A stretch of 60,552 nucleotides of DNA from DATGZX01 sp035296965 (lineage in GTDB: Bacteria; Planctomycetota; Planctomycetia; Gemmatales; Gemmataceae): positions 1-60,552 of the forward strand of contig DATGZX010000166.1 in NCBI GenBank assembly GCA_035296965.1, given 5' to 3'. The notes beneath the pieces were generated by a model that worked only from the letters and a program-made list of their open reading frames with translations, did no database searches and was not told the DNA's origin. Both the position numbers and the translations under genes were made by a program. Positions 40,801 to 48,719 of this stretch are shown here, in pieces. The stretch's first letter is position 1, and each line of letters begins with the position of its first letter.

Positions 40801-42204
40801 GTCCGTGAGCGTGTAGGTGAGGTACTCTGTATCCAAGCCGCCGAGGGACTGGCGGACGTGGATGGTGGCCGAAGCCAGGTCGGTGCCGGCGGCCAGGTGT
40901 CCCCACAGCCCCGGCTCGGCGCTGGTGGGCGCCAGCGCTAGGGTGAAGTCCTGGACGCTGGGTATGGTCGCGCCGCCGCCGGTGCCGGTGCTCCCCTGAG
41001 TAGTCGGGTTGGTCGCGCCCCAGGAGTAGCTCAGGATCGGCAACTCGGCCTCGGTGACACCAGCATCGACGAATGTCAGCCCCACCGGCGGCGTGCCTGA
41101 GGCGGTCGTGGCCAGGCTGCCGGCGGCGCCGCTGCTGGCGGTCGCCTGGTCGTACTGGGCGGTGTTGGCGACGCCCAGGGAGCCGTCGGGGTTGATTGGG
41201 CTGTAGGACTCGGCCACCTGGCCGAAGGTGAGCTGGATCGAGTCCTGCGGGGCATCGCTGCCGTCATCGCCGGTCGAAAAGGAGGTGATCAAGACGTCCG
41301 TGAGCGTGTAGGTGAGGTACTCGGTTTCCAAGCCGCCAACGGGTTGGCGGACGTGAATGGTGGCCGAATTCAGGTGAGTGCCGGCGGCCAAGTGTCCCCA
41401 CAGCCCCGGCTCCGCGCTGGTGGGCGCCAGCGTCAGAGTGAAGTTCTGCACGCTGGGTATGGCCGTGCCGCTACCGCTGCCGGTGCTACCCTGGGTAGTG
41501 AGGATGGTCGCACTCCAGGAGTAGCTCAGGATCGGCAGCTCGGACTCGGTAACGCCGGCATCCACGAACGCCAGCCCCACGGCCGGCGTCCCCAAGGCTG
41601 TCGTGGCCAGACTGCCAGCGCCGTCGCTGGTGGCGGTCACCTGGTCATACTGAGCGGTGTTGGCGGCGCCCACGGAGCCATCGGGGTTAATTGGCCTGTA
41701 AGACTCGGTCACTCGGCCGAATATGAGATGGATCGTGTCCGTCGGGACATCGCCGCCGCCCTCGCTAGTCGAGAAGGACGTGATGAAGACGTTCGTGAGC
41801 GTGTAGGTGACGTACTCGGTTTCCAAATCGGCACTGGCTTTGCGGACGTGGATGGTAGCCGAATTCAGGTGCTTGCCGGCGGCAAGGTGCCCCCACAGCC
41901 CCGGCTCGGCGCTGGTGGGCGCCAGCGTCAGGGTGAAGTTCTGCAAACTTGTTTTGCCCTCGCCGCCACCGGTGCCGGTGCTCCCCAGCTTACTCGAGTT
42001 GGACGCACCCCAGGAGTAGCTCAGGAGGGGCAGTTCGGGCAGGGGACCGCTGCCCTCGTCGAACGTAACCCCGAGGGCCGTGGAGAGGAGTGTGCGATCC
42101 TCAAGGACTTCAAGGAAAAGCTTCCGCCCCCGCACTCCCTCTTGCGAGGTTCGCCTCGCGTTGGCGCGACCGTTTACCCACGATTGTCTGAACGTGGAAC
42201 CCAT
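37837..42204 (-). CDS. Secreted protein with six tandem Hcp-like domains, Ig/MBG and RTX-like repeats
   Basis: This protein is about 1455 residues. It begins with a short basic region and LEVLEDRTLLS (about 30-40), a surface-protein N-terminal motif in planctomycetes. Six repeats of about 164 residues follow (about 42-1025), each with LPILSYSWGATN, VQDFTLTLAPTSAEPGLWGH, a SATIHVRQ strand, EYLTYTLTDV.I.SFST and SPINPDGSLG. This order matches the Hcp beta-barrel of type VI secretion. An Ig-like domain (about 1026-1130), an MBG domain (LTITANDQTKVYGAALPALT) and glycine-rich RTX-like repeats (GGAGNDVL, GSGNDILLGGGGNN) complete it. ATG 42204 follows AAGGGG. No type VI genes are nearby. Confidence 0.8.
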   Translation of the reverse strand: MGSTFRQSWVNGRANARRTSQEGVRGRKLFLEVLEDRTLLSTALGVTFDEGSGPLPELPLLSYSWGASNSSKLGSTGTGGGEGKTSLQNFTLTLAPTSAEPGLWGHLAAGKHLNSATIHVRKASADLETEYVTYTLTNVFITSFSTSEGGGDVPTDTIHLIFGRVTESYRPINPDGSVGAANTAQYDQVTATSDGAGSLATTALGTPAVGLAFVDAGVTESELPILSYSWSATILTTQGSTGSGSGTAIPSVQNFTLTLAPTSAEPGLWGHLAAGTHLNSATIHVRQPVGGLETEYLTYTLTDVLITSFSTGDDGSDAPQDSIQLTFGQVAESYSPINPDGSLGVANTAQYDQATASSGAAGSLATTASGTPPVGLTFVDAGVTEAELPILSYSWGATNPTTQGSTGTGGGATIPSVQDFTLALAPTSAEPGLWGHLAAGTDLASATIHVRQSLGGLDTEYLTYTLTDVMISSFSTGDGGSAAPQDSIQLTFGQLAESYSPINPDGSLGAANTAQYDQATASSGGAGSLATTASSVPVVGLTFVDAGVTEAELPVQSYSWGATNPTTPGSTGTGGGSAKPSLDDFTLTLAPTSAEPGLWGHLAAGTHLNSATIHVRQPVGGLETEYLTYTFTEVFLTSFSTSEGGGDTPQDSIQLTFARVTESYSPINSDGSLGAANTAQYDQATASGAAGSLATTASGTPAVGLTFVDGSVTEAELPVQSYFWGASNPTSGSTGTGGGSTKPSLQDFALTLAPTSAEPGLWGHLTVGTHLNSATIHVRQLDGGLETEYLTYTFMNVVISSFTTSDDGSAAPQDTIQLTFDRVTESYSPINPDGTLGAANTAQYDQATASSGGAGSLATTASGTPAVGLTFVDASVTEAELPVLSYSWGATNSTTLGSTGTGAGAGTTSLQDFTLTLAPSSAEPGLWGHLTVGIHLDSATIHVRQLLGGLETEYLTYTLTDVTITSFTTNDDGSDAPQDTIQLHFGRVTESYSAITSDGSLGAPNIAEYDQATATSGGAGSLGSPGPITTTTTLSTSQSSTVYGQPVVFTAIVNPVAPSTLAPTGTVDFFDGTTDISGPVTLAIVDSQQVAIFTTTALDVANSPHTITANYNGTPAFVSSTSSALTQVVSPATLTITANDQTKVYGAALPALTASYSGFVNGDTSASLTTSPTLATTATPASPVGGYAITASGAVDPNYTISYVSGTLTIVANSYQIIPDALNATKSVLVVGGSPSNETIAVAPGSRPGTLALIINGVKQDNIAAAAGTTFDRVRIYGGAGNDVLRVSLFLTLTSELYAGSGNDILLGGGGNNILVGGTGHSILAGGLGRNILIGGSAGGDVLIGGLGDNLQIAGSTAWDQNAPALDSIMAEWASNDSYATRVADIMGTTSNPGFNQRQNGQYFLNTSTVHADASPDVLIGGLLSRDWFFADLTRPFSKRDIILDRHSNETVTEL
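39130..42075 (-). repeat. Six tandem ~492-bp repeats within the Hcp-like protein gene
   Basis: The motif GACGAA.GTCA.CCCCAC, or a close variant, recurs at about 42059, 41565, 41070, 40572, 40082 and 39591, giving a regular spacing near 492 bases (164 codons). Units 3 to 6 are the most alike and the first is the most divergent. This suggests recent expansion by unequal recombination. Confidence 0.8.
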
Positions 42205-42353
42205 TGGATACCCCTTTGTTGAGGAATGCGGTGAAGTGTTGTCTGTGACGGATGGAGCCCGATCTCGAGTCCTTGATTCTCGTCGCAGAAGCCCCACTGA
42301 CTCGTGCTGATGCCACAGCTGTTGCCAGATTGTCCGCGAGTTCGCGCTGGCGG

Positions 42354-42539
42354 TCAACGCAAATCGCATTCTGGCCGGCACGCCGCTTTGGCAACCAGGC
42401 GCTTCCGGTTAGGCGCGAGATCTTTGAAGAGCTTTGCAAAGCGCTCGAGCTGCTTCCATTTCGCCGGATCGCTGTTGAACTGCGTCGTCCGCTTTGCGAA
42501 GAACCGCCATGTCGGCCGTGACGTGTCGTGACCGCGCAT
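42354..42539 (-). CDS. Small hypothetical protein
   Basis: ATG 42539 is preceded by an excellent GGAGGGG 6 bases upstream, and the frame encodes 61 residues: MRGHDTSRPTWRFFAKRTTQ, then a helical basic segment (WKQLERFAKLFKDLAPNRKR). The ribosome-binding site is better than for any competing frame. I recognise no family. It lies 149 bases upstream of the Hcp-like gene on the same strand, and the two could share a promoter. Confidence 0.45.
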   Translation of the reverse strand: MRGHDTSRPTWRFFAKRTTQFNSDPAKWKQLERFAKLFKDLAPNRKRLVAKAACRPECDLR

Positions 42540-42713
42540 GACATTCCCCTCCGCATGAATCTTCAGAGGCACGGCCCATGAGAGTGGGAGGTGAAAAATG
42601 ATAAAAGAGGCGCCCCTCCTTTTTGATTCGGGCGGTGCCGAGTTGATATGATAGTCGCGTGCGGTAATCCTTCCGGTTCGCTCGTTCAGCCACAATCAGA
42701 GGCGTTTATTCCT

Positions 42714-43997
42714 ATGCGCACCTTATCGATCGGACTGCGATTGTCCCTGGCGCTCTTCTCTATGGCCTGGTTCGATCTGGATGTATCCGGCGGACCGTGG
42801 CCCCGTTTCCGAGGGCCCAACGGTACCGGCATCTCATCGGAGAAGGACATCCCCGTCCGCTGGGGCGAAAAAGACGGAGTCGTCTGGAAGACCAAGATCC
42901 CGGGAGTGGGAAATTCCTCACCGGTGACGTGGGAAACCTTTGTTTTCCTGCAATCGTCCAGCGCGGATGGCAACGAGCGCCGGTTAATGTGTCTCGATGC
43001 AGGGACCGGCAAGGTCCTCTGGTCGCGCTCGGTCACCGGGGCCAAGGCGGCGATGCACCCCAAGAACTCGATGGCATCTTCCACGCCGGCAACGGACGGC
43101 GTGCGCGTTTACGCCCTGTTCTGGGCTGGCCAGGAGCTTACCCTGAATGCTTACGACCTCCAGGGTAATCCCGTCTGGAACCATAAGCTGGGGACGTTCA
43201 CGGGCCAGCACGGGGCAGGGGCCTCGCCCGTGGTTTATGGCGACAAGGTATTCCTCGCGAATGACCAGGACGGCAGCGCAGCCCTTGTGGCCCTGGACGC
43301 CAAAACAGGCCAAGAAGCATGGCAGGCCCCGCGCCGACCGTTTCGGGCCTGCTATTCCACGCCATTTCTTTTGGAAGAACCCGGGCGGGCACCCGAGCTG
43401 ATCGTCAGCAGCACGGCCGGCATCACCAGTTACAACCCGCAAAGCGGCGCCCAGAACTGGGACTATGTGTGGAAGTTCACCGGTATGGCGTTGCGCACCA
43501 TCGGTTCTCCGCTCTACCACGACGGGCTTATCATCGCCAACAGCGGCGACGGCAGCGGGGCCCGCGACACCATTGCCATCAAGATCCCCACCGCCGGCAA
43601 TCCAGCACCGCCGAGCCTGGTTTGGCAAAAACAAACTCGTTCCTTCCCCTACGTGCCAACGATGCTGGTCTATGGCGACTACCTCTTTTTCGTGAATGAC
43701 GTGGGGGTAGCGAGTTGCTGTGACGCCAAGACAGGCAAGGAAGTGTGGACGCAGCGTCTGGGCAGCCCGGTCAGTGCATCGCCCATCCTGATCGACGGCA
43801 AGATTTACTCCGTAAACGAAGACGGTACCGTCCATGTTTTCGAAGCGGGATCGACGTTCAAGCTGCTGGCGAAGAATTCCGTCGGCGAATCCGTCCTGGC
43901 GACGCCGGCGGCGGCCGACAATAGGTTATTCATACGGGGGAAGACGCACCTATTTTGTATCAGCAAAACGCCGGACAAGGAATCGGCCCAGCGCTGA
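42714..43997 (+). CDS. PQQ-like beta-propeller protein
   Basis: The 427-residue product has a signal-like N-terminus (MRTLSIGLRLSLALFSMAWF), then WPRFRGPNGTGISSEKDIPV, the opening found in planctomycete PQQ-binding-like propellers. Repeats carrying CLDAGTGKVLW, ALDAKTGQEAW and CDAKTGKEVW (the A-x-T/D-G-x-x-x-W propeller signature) run to the C-terminus. Such proteins are usually periplasmic and structural or scaffold-like (BamB-like) rather than quinoprotein enzymes, and no PQQ-binding residues can be confirmed. It is divergent from the small protein at 42354-42539. The next gene starts about 100 bases downstream. Confidence 0.82.
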   Translation: MRTLSIGLRLSLALFSMAWFDLDVSGGPWPRFRGPNGTGISSEKDIPVRWGEKDGVVWKTKIPGVGNSSPVTWETFVFLQSSSADGNERRLMCLDAGTGKVLWSRSVTGAKAAMHPKNSMASSTPATDGVRVYALFWAGQELTLNAYDLQGNPVWNHKLGTFTGQHGAGASPVVYGDKVFLANDQDGSAALVALDAKTGQEAWQAPRRPFRACYSTPFLLEEPGRAPELIVSSTAGITSYNPQSGAQNWDYVWKFTGMALRTIGSPLYHDGLIIANSGDGSGARDTIAIKIPTAGNPAPPSLVWQKQTRSFPYVPTMLVYGDYLFFVNDVGVASCCDAKTGKEVWTQRLGSPVSASPILIDGKIYSVNEDGTVHVFEAGSTFKLLAKNSVGESVLATPAAADNRLFIRGKTHLFCISKTPDKESAQR

Positions 43998-44095
43998 GCG
44001 GACGCACGCGGACATCGCGCACCGTCTCGCCTCCTTATGGTTAAAGATGACGGCCGTTGGCGGTTTCTCTACTGGACGCCCCCTACGAGGAAACG

Positions 44096-44533
44096 ATGGC
44101 CCGACTCCGCGAACGCACGACACCTCCCGGCAAATATGTGCTGCTCTACGACGGCTGGTGCAAATTCTGCGCTGCTCAGGCAAAGAACCTGGTCGCTCTC
44201 GCGCGGCCGGGAGCCCTCCAAGCCGTCAGTTTCCAGGACCCCGGCGTGCTCGAGCGCTTCCCGAGCCTGACGCACGACGAATGCATGCAGGCCATGCATG
44301 TCGTTACGCCAGACGGCACGGTATACGGGGGCTTCGAAGCGGCAGTCCGGGCGGTGTTGACGAGGCCGATTCTCGGTCGGTTCGCCAACCTCTATTACAT
44401 CCCCGGCTTGCGTCAAACTTGCGAGCGGCTTTACGCCTGGATCGCAGCGCGCCGCTACCGCATCCGCGGCAAGACCGAGCAGGCGAATGCCTGCACGGAT
44501 GGAACCTGTGCATTGCACGTGCCGCCGCGCTGA
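44096..44533 (+). CDS. DCC/DUF393 family thiol-disulfide oxidoreductase
   Basis: The 145-residue product contains YVLLYDGWCKFCAAQAKNLV, with Cys22-x2-Cys25 in the DxxCxxC position of the DUF393 (DCC) family, and GGFEAAVRAVLTRPIL with YYIPGLRQTCERLYAWIA, both standard for it. A CxxC pair at the end (NACTDGTCALH) adds extra cysteines. Members are small, soluble or membrane-associated proteins of uncertain redox role. ATG 44096 is preceded by GAGGAAACG; a TTG at 44057 is less likely. It is followed by the GTAGCTCAAGCT palindrome. Confidence 0.82.
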   Translation: MARLRERTTPPGKYVLLYDGWCKFCAAQAKNLVALARPGALQAVSFQDPGVLERFPSLTHDECMQAMHVVTPDGTVYGGFEAAVRAVLTRPILGRFANLYYIPGLRQTCERLYAWIAARRYRIRGKTEQANACTDGTCALHVPPR

Positions 44534-44540
44534 CGGACAC

Positions 44541-44573
44541 GTTGTAGCTCAAGCTGCCAGCTTGAGCTACAAC
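44541..44573. repeat. GTAGCTCAAGCT palindrome (15-bp arms)
   Basis: GTTGTAGCTCAAGCT and AGCTTGAGCTACAAC are perfect inverted arms around GCC. It lies 8 bases after the DCC gene. Relatives occur at 50903-50929, 50952-50978, 58444-58470 and 59699-59725, always between genes. It could serve as a transcript-end structure. Confidence 0.75.
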
Positions 44574-44656
44574 CCACGCTTCTGACGCATTGCCTGCCCT
44601 GCACCCGTCTGCTAGAAAAAGAGCAGACAACCGAAATCCAAAGCAAGGAGTATGCT

Positions 44657-45247
44657 GTGAATCGCTTTTTCTTTTTTACGCTAGCCGCTTGTGCCATCGG
44701 GTGCTCCCAAGGTGTGGCCGCTGACAAAAACCCCGTTGTCCTTGTGGACACGTCGATGGGCAAAATCAAGATCGAGCTTTATCCCGACAAAGCGCCCATC
44801 ACGGTCAAGAATTTCCTGGACTACGTGGACGACAAGTTCTATGACGGCACCATCTTCCACCGCGTCATGCCCAACTTCATGATTCAGGGCGGGGGATTCA
44901 AGCCCGGGCTAGATGAGAAAGATACCAAGAAGCCGATCAAGAACGAGTCGACGAACGGACTCGAAAACCAGCGTGGCACGATTGCGATGGCCCGTACAGG
45001 CGTGCCTGACAGTGCTACCGCTCAGTTCTTCATCAACGTCAAATACAACGATTTCCTCGACAAGGTCAAGGCTCGGGACCGTGTCGGCTACTGTGTATTC
45101 GGTAAGGTGATCGACGGCATGGATGTCGTTGACAAAATCGTAGAGGTGCAGACAGTGACTCGCCAGGAACCGAAGCACAACATGCCTATGCAGAACGTGC
45201 CGGATCAGGACGTGATGATCAAGTCGGTTCGTCTGGTGGACAAATAA
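44657..45247 (+). CDS. Peptidyl-prolyl cis-trans isomerase (cyclophilin), lipoprotein
   Basis: The 196-residue product starts at GTG 44657, 6 bases after AAGGAG, with a lipoprotein signal (FFFFTLAACAIGC). The cyclophilin core is complete: NFLDYVDDKFYDGTIFHRVM (FHR motif), then MIQGGGF, TIAMART, ATAQFFINV and GYCVFGKVIDGMDVVDKI. The arginine of FHR, FMIQGG and AQFFINV are the active-site positions. It would catalyse proline isomerisation in proteins being folded outside the cytoplasm. A strong terminator follows, so it is a single-gene unit. Confidence 0.92.
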   Translation: MNRFFFFTLAACAIGCSQGVAADKNPVVLVDTSMGKIKIELYPDKAPITVKNFLDYVDDKFYDGTIFHRVMPNFMIQGGGFKPGLDEKDTKKPIKNESTNGLENQRGTIAMARTGVPDSATAQFFINVKYNDFLDKVKARDRVGYCVFGKVIDGMDVVDKIVEVQTVTRQEPKHNMPMQNVPDQDVMIKSVRLVDK

Positions 45248-45266
45248 GGCAAACATTGGCGACCTC

Positions 45267-45303
45267 AAGGGAAAGGCTGCCGCAGGCGCCTTTCCCTTTT
45301 TTC
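45267..45303 (+). terminator. Rho-independent terminator after the cyclophilin gene
   Basis: AAGGGAAAGGC (45267-45277) pairs perfectly with GCCTTTCCCTT (45288-45298), and a T-rich run follows. It lies 20 bases after the stop codon, and the next gene begins 30 bases further on, so it should separate the two transcripts. Confidence 0.8.
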
Positions 45304-45332
45304 TTGGCGGGATTCGTGCTGGAGGGCTCGTG

Positions 45333-46385
45333 ATGCGTTGCCGGCGGCCGTCGCTTCTCCTCATCGCTTTGCTCGCTCTGCCGTTCGCTGCCGGGCTGGT
45401 CGCTCAACAGCCCGCTGCCAAAGCTCCCGTGCCGCCACCCATCGCGCCAGGCCAGGCGAGGCTGGCGCAAACGCTGGGCGGCCTCGATGGGCCGGGATTT
45501 GCCATCACCTACAGCGCTTCGACAGGAATCCTTGCCGCCGCCTGCGAGCAAGGAACGATCCATTACTGGAACAAGGGCGTAACGCTGGGAGTGCGCGCGG
45601 GGGACAAAACGCCCGATGTGCTCGTGGGCCACAAGGGCCCGGTGACTGCCCTGGCGTGCGGCCGCGGGGCCGTGCTCGCCTCCGCCGGAGTCGATCAGAA
45701 AATCCTCCTTTGGTCCCTTCCCGAGGGTACGCTGCTCCATACGCTGCCGTGCACGGCGATAGTCCGTGCCCTGGCGATGACGGCGGACAGCAAGTACCTG
45801 GCGGCAGGCGGCGATGATCTGGCGATTCAAATCTGGAATGTCGAGACCGGGAAGCCGGGCCCACAACTCGCGGCCAACCTAGATTGGACTTTATCTTTAG
45901 CTTTCAGTCCCGACGGCAAGTTCCTGGCTTCCGGGGGATACGACAAGGCAGTTCGACTATGGGAAATACCTTCCGGCAAGAAGCTCATGGATATTGCCCC
46001 GCAGCCTCCCACGCCCGCCAACACTGCGAAAGCGCCGGCCGACACCATTTACGCACTTGCCTTCAGTCCGGACAGCAAGCAACTCGCCATCGGCGGCACG
46101 GATGCACAGATTCACCTGGTGAACCTGGCCGACGGCAAGATAATTCGTTCCCTGGCCGGGCACGGCAGCTCCGTGACCGGGCTGGCATTTCACCCAAGCG
46201 GGACCCTGCTCATCTCGTGCAGCAAAGACCATTCGATCCGGTTATGGAATCCCACGAACGGTCAGCCCATCAAAACGCTCGAGGGCCACACGTCATGGGT
46301 TGAGGGCATAACCCTCATGGTACAGGACACGCGCCTGGCGTCGGTCAGCGCCGACGAGACCGTGCGTCTCTGGGAGTTGCGATAA
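45333..46385 (+). CDS. Exported WD40-repeat protein
   Basis: This 350-residue protein has a signal peptide (RRPSLLLIALLALPFAAGLV, with AQQ after cleavage) and about seven WD40 repeats, marked by LAFSPDGKFLASGGYDKAVR, LWEIPSG and CSKDHSIRLWNP. A full seven-bladed propeller would fit. ATG 45333 follows GGAGGGCTCG; GTG 45330 is the alternative. It starts about 30 bases after the cyclophilin terminator. The role is presumably a binding scaffold in the periplasm. Confidence 0.83.
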   Translation: MRCRRPSLLLIALLALPFAAGLVAQQPAAKAPVPPPIAPGQARLAQTLGGLDGPGFAITYSASTGILAAACEQGTIHYWNKGVTLGVRAGDKTPDVLVGHKGPVTALACGRGAVLASAGVDQKILLWSLPEGTLLHTLPCTAIVRALAMTADSKYLAAGGDDLAIQIWNVETGKPGPQLAANLDWTLSLAFSPDGKFLASGGYDKAVRLWEIPSGKKLMDIAPQPPTPANTAKAPADTIYALAFSPDSKQLAIGGTDAQIHLVNLADGKIIRSLAGHGSSVTGLAFHPSGTLLISCSKDHSIRLWNPTNGQPIKTLEGHTSWVEGITLMVQDTRLASVSADETVRLWELR

Positions 46386-46407
46386 AAGACCCCGTGCATA
46401 TCGGCAG

Positions 46408-46504
46408 ATACTAGCCCGAAGCGTAAGCAAGGACCTCGTTAACCCTTCCTTCGATACTAGCCCGAAGCGTAAGCGAGGACCTCGCTAACCCTTCGGGCTA
46501 GTAT
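46408..46504. repeat. CTAGCCCGAAGCG palindrome pair
   Basis: A degenerate half-copy begins at 46408 (ATACTAGCCCGAAGCG). A complete hairpin covers 46454-46504, with arms ATACTAGCCCGAAG and CTTCGGGCTAGTAT and an inner AGCGAG/CTCGCT stem. It lies between the convergent WD40 and ClpS genes and could act as a two-way transcript end. Confidence 0.7.
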
Positions 46505-46556
46505 GAGCGGAAGGGTGCCGATGATGCAGATTTCATTTCGACCGGCGGTTCGCTGC

Positions 46557-46898
46557 TCAACCCGGTGCGGGTTCGATGGCGGCTGACATGGAGCCTTGGC
46601 AGCGCGGGATGAGCGGATCCGGGCCGTAGGCGTGGATTTGATCGCGTTTCAGCTCGGCCAATTCCATGGTCGTTGTCATGACGATGACCCGGCCGGTGTT
46701 GTCCACCTCGCAGGCCATCAGGAAGCCCTTCTCCGGCGGATGGCCAAACAGCTTTTGCAGCATGAGGATGACGTACTGGTAGCTGTGATCGTCATCATTG
46801 AGGAGGATGACGTTATAGGGCGGCTGCTTCTTCGTTTTTTCCTCTTTTTCTTCCTTGGCGCGTTTGGAAGTTCCCGGAAGCGTAATCGTCTCACTCAT
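46557..46898 (-). CDS. clpS: ATP-dependent Clp protease adaptor ClpS
   Basis: The 113-residue product has a lysine/glutamate-rich N-terminal tail, then PPYNVILLNDDDHSYQYVIL with MLQKLFGHPPEKG, then TGRVIVMTTTMELAELKRDQ. These are the ClpS landmarks (NDD motif, the VI.ML.KLFG helix and the C-terminal sheet). It delivers N-end-rule substrates to ClpAP/ClpCP in the cytoplasm. The C-terminus (about 20 residues beyond the usual end) is a small extension. No clpA or clpP lies in the window. The start follows a GGGAAG ribosome-binding site. Confidence 0.9.
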   Translation of the reverse strand: MSETITLPGTSKRAKEEKEEKTKKQPPYNVILLNDDDHSYQYVILMLQKLFGHPPEKGFLMACEVDNTGRVIVMTTTMELAELKRDQIHAYGPDPLIPRCQGSMSAAIEPAPG

Positions 46899-47054
46899 CT
46901 TCCCGGTCCTCGTAAATCCGACCGCATGCTTGCTGACCCACCATGCTTTCTACTTTAGCACGCAGCCCTTGTTCATGGCGACGGTAATCTCTACAGAATC
47001 GGACATCGAGATGTGCGTTCAGACAGAGCGCAGCTGGCAAGGCAGCGCCTGTAC

Positions 47055-48719
47055 TCAGGTTGTCCGGCCGAAGGTCACGAGGGTGATGTCGTCGTACTGG
47101 CTGTGGCCGGCCGCGTGTTGCTCGACCGCTTTCATGATCCGCTCACCCAAGGTCCGGGGCGTCAGCGGCTCGGCATTCCGCAAGGTCGCGTGGATGCCAT
47201 GAATTTTGAAGGACTCATTCTGAGCGTTGAGAGCGTCAGGCACGCCGTCTGTAAAGAAGAGCAAAGTATCGCCGGTTTCCAGCTTCACCAGGCCGCGACC
47301 GTATACCGGCTGCTCAGCGACGCCCAGGGGCACGCCCGAGACGTCTTTACCGATGGCTTCCTCCAACTTGTTGATGCCGCGCCGGTAGAGCAGAGGAGTG
47401 CAATGCCCGGCGTTGACGATGGTCACCGACTGCGCGGCGGTATCCAGCACCGCCGCCGCGAAAGTGACCCAGCGATCGGTCTGCCGTAGAAATCGATAAA
47501 GCAAGGTGTTCAGCTTCGTGAGCGCGGTTACGGGATCTTCCTCGGTCAATAAACAAGTGCGGGCATCCGAGGAAAGCTTGGCCATGAGGATGGCGGCCGG
47601 CACGCTCTTGCCAGCCACGTCCCCCAGCGTGATCGCGACCCGCTGCTGGGGCAACGAAATGAAGTCGAAATAATCTCCGCCGACTTCGAGAGCCGAGGCA
47701 TAGTGCGAGAAGAACTCGTAACCGGGAAACTCGGGGAGCCGCTCCGGCAAGATGCTGCGCTGCACCTGGGCGGCCAGTTCCAGGTCGCGCTCGATCTGCT
47801 CGCGTTTCTGCATCTCTTCATAGAGCCTGCCGTTCTGGAGGGCAAACGTTGCCTGGCTGGCCAGTCCAACGAAGAAGCGCAGATCCTGGGCGCTGAACTT
47901 GCGCGCGGCGTCGAGCGTATCGAGCTGGACGGCGCCGAGGATGTGATCGCCCTCGGTGCAAAGCGGCGTGCACATGACCGAGCGCAGGAGGATGTCTGTG
48001 TCGGAACGGGTGCTGGCGCGTTTATCCAGCGACAGGTCGCCGCCCAGGAAAGCCTGGAGGCGGTCCAGGCACTGGCGGACAACGCTCCGGCTGAAACGGG
48101 CCGTCGGTTCATCTTCCGGCAGACGGGTCTTGGCCACCTCCTGCACCAGGTTCTCGGTAGCCTCGTCCCGCAGGACGATGAAACAGCGATCCGCCTGCGG
48201 AAACATCCGAAACATGGCATCGGCGATCTTGGGCAGGAGCTGGTCCATTTCCAGCGTCGTACTCAGGCTGTTGTTGACTTCGATGATCTTGCGCAAGTGC
48301 TCGGGCGTCTGCAGGTCCAAGACCCTGCTGCCGCGGATGGCAATGGTCGTGAGGGTGGAGGAGCTTTCGAGTTCATCCTCGGGCTCCACTGTGTAGGCAG
48401 GCACGTCCTGGCTGACCGTCATCGGTGCACTAGCGTCGTAAAAGACGGCCTCGAAATCGCAGATGCGAATGCGATCGTTGCGCTTGAGAACGATTCGAGC
48501 CGTGATTGGTTGATTGTTGATGTAGGTGCCATTGCGGCTCATCATGTCTTCGATGTGCCATTTATCGTGGAGACGCACGATGCGGGCATGCTGCCGGCTG
48601 ATGGAAGGAGAGGGAATGACAAGGTCGCAGTTCTGACTGCGGCCCAGGATAAAGGTGTCCTTTTCCAGGGGCACGCGTTGGCCGGGATTCGCTCCCTTGC
48701 GGACCAGCAGATGAGCCAT
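47055..48719 (-). CDS. FHA-GAF-PP2C (SpoIIE/RsbU-type) phosphatase, paralogue 1
   Basis: This 554-residue protein has an FHA domain (about 1-95; FILGRSQNCDLVIPSPSISR, QHARI, MMSRNGTYINN), a GAF domain (about 140-295) and a C-terminal PP2C-type phosphatase (about 320-554; EVGGDYFDFI, GDVAGKSVPAAILMAKLSSD, LFFTDGVPDAL). The FHA domain binds phosphothreonine, which suits a cell with Ser/Thr kinases. The phosphatase should dephosphorylate an anti-sigma-factor-antagonist type partner. GAGGTGCTTGC precedes ATG 48719. Its close paralogue lies immediately upstream on the same strand. Confidence 0.9.
   Translation of the reverse strand: MAHLLVRKGANPGQRVPLEKDTFILGRSQNCDLVIPSPSISRQHARIVRLHDKWHIEDMMSRNGTYINNQPITARIVLKRNDRIRICDFEAVFYDASAPMTVSQDVPAYTVEPEDELESSSTLTTIAIRGSRVLDLQTPEHLRKIIEVNNSLSTTLEMDQLLPKIADAMFRMFPQADRCFIVLRDEATENLVQEVAKTRLPEDEPTARFSRSVVRQCLDRLQAFLGGDLSLDKRASTRSDTDILLRSVMCTPLCTEGDHILGAVQLDTLDAARKFSAQDLRFFVGLASQATFALQNGRLYEEMQKREQIERDLELAAQVQRSILPERLPEFPGYEFFSHYASALEVGGDYFDFISLPQQRVAITLGDVAGKSVPAAILMAKLSSDARTCLLTEEDPVTALTKLNTLLYRFLRQTDRWVTFAAAVLDTAAQSVTIVNAGHCTPLLYRRGINKLEEAIGKDVSGVPLGVAEQPVYGRGLVKLETGDTLLFFTDGVPDALNAQNESFKIHGIHATLRNAEPLTPRTLGERIMKAVEQHAAGHSQYDDITLVTFGRTT

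Noticed and set aside
39130..42075. Possible CRISPR array because of regular repeats
   Set aside because: Units are about 492 bases, coding and in frame, without short repeats and unique spacers; no cas genes are present.
37837..42204. Type VI secretion system locus suggested by the Hcp-like units
   Set aside because: No TssB, TssC, VgrG, ClpV or baseplate genes lie in the window, so only the domain similarity is reported.
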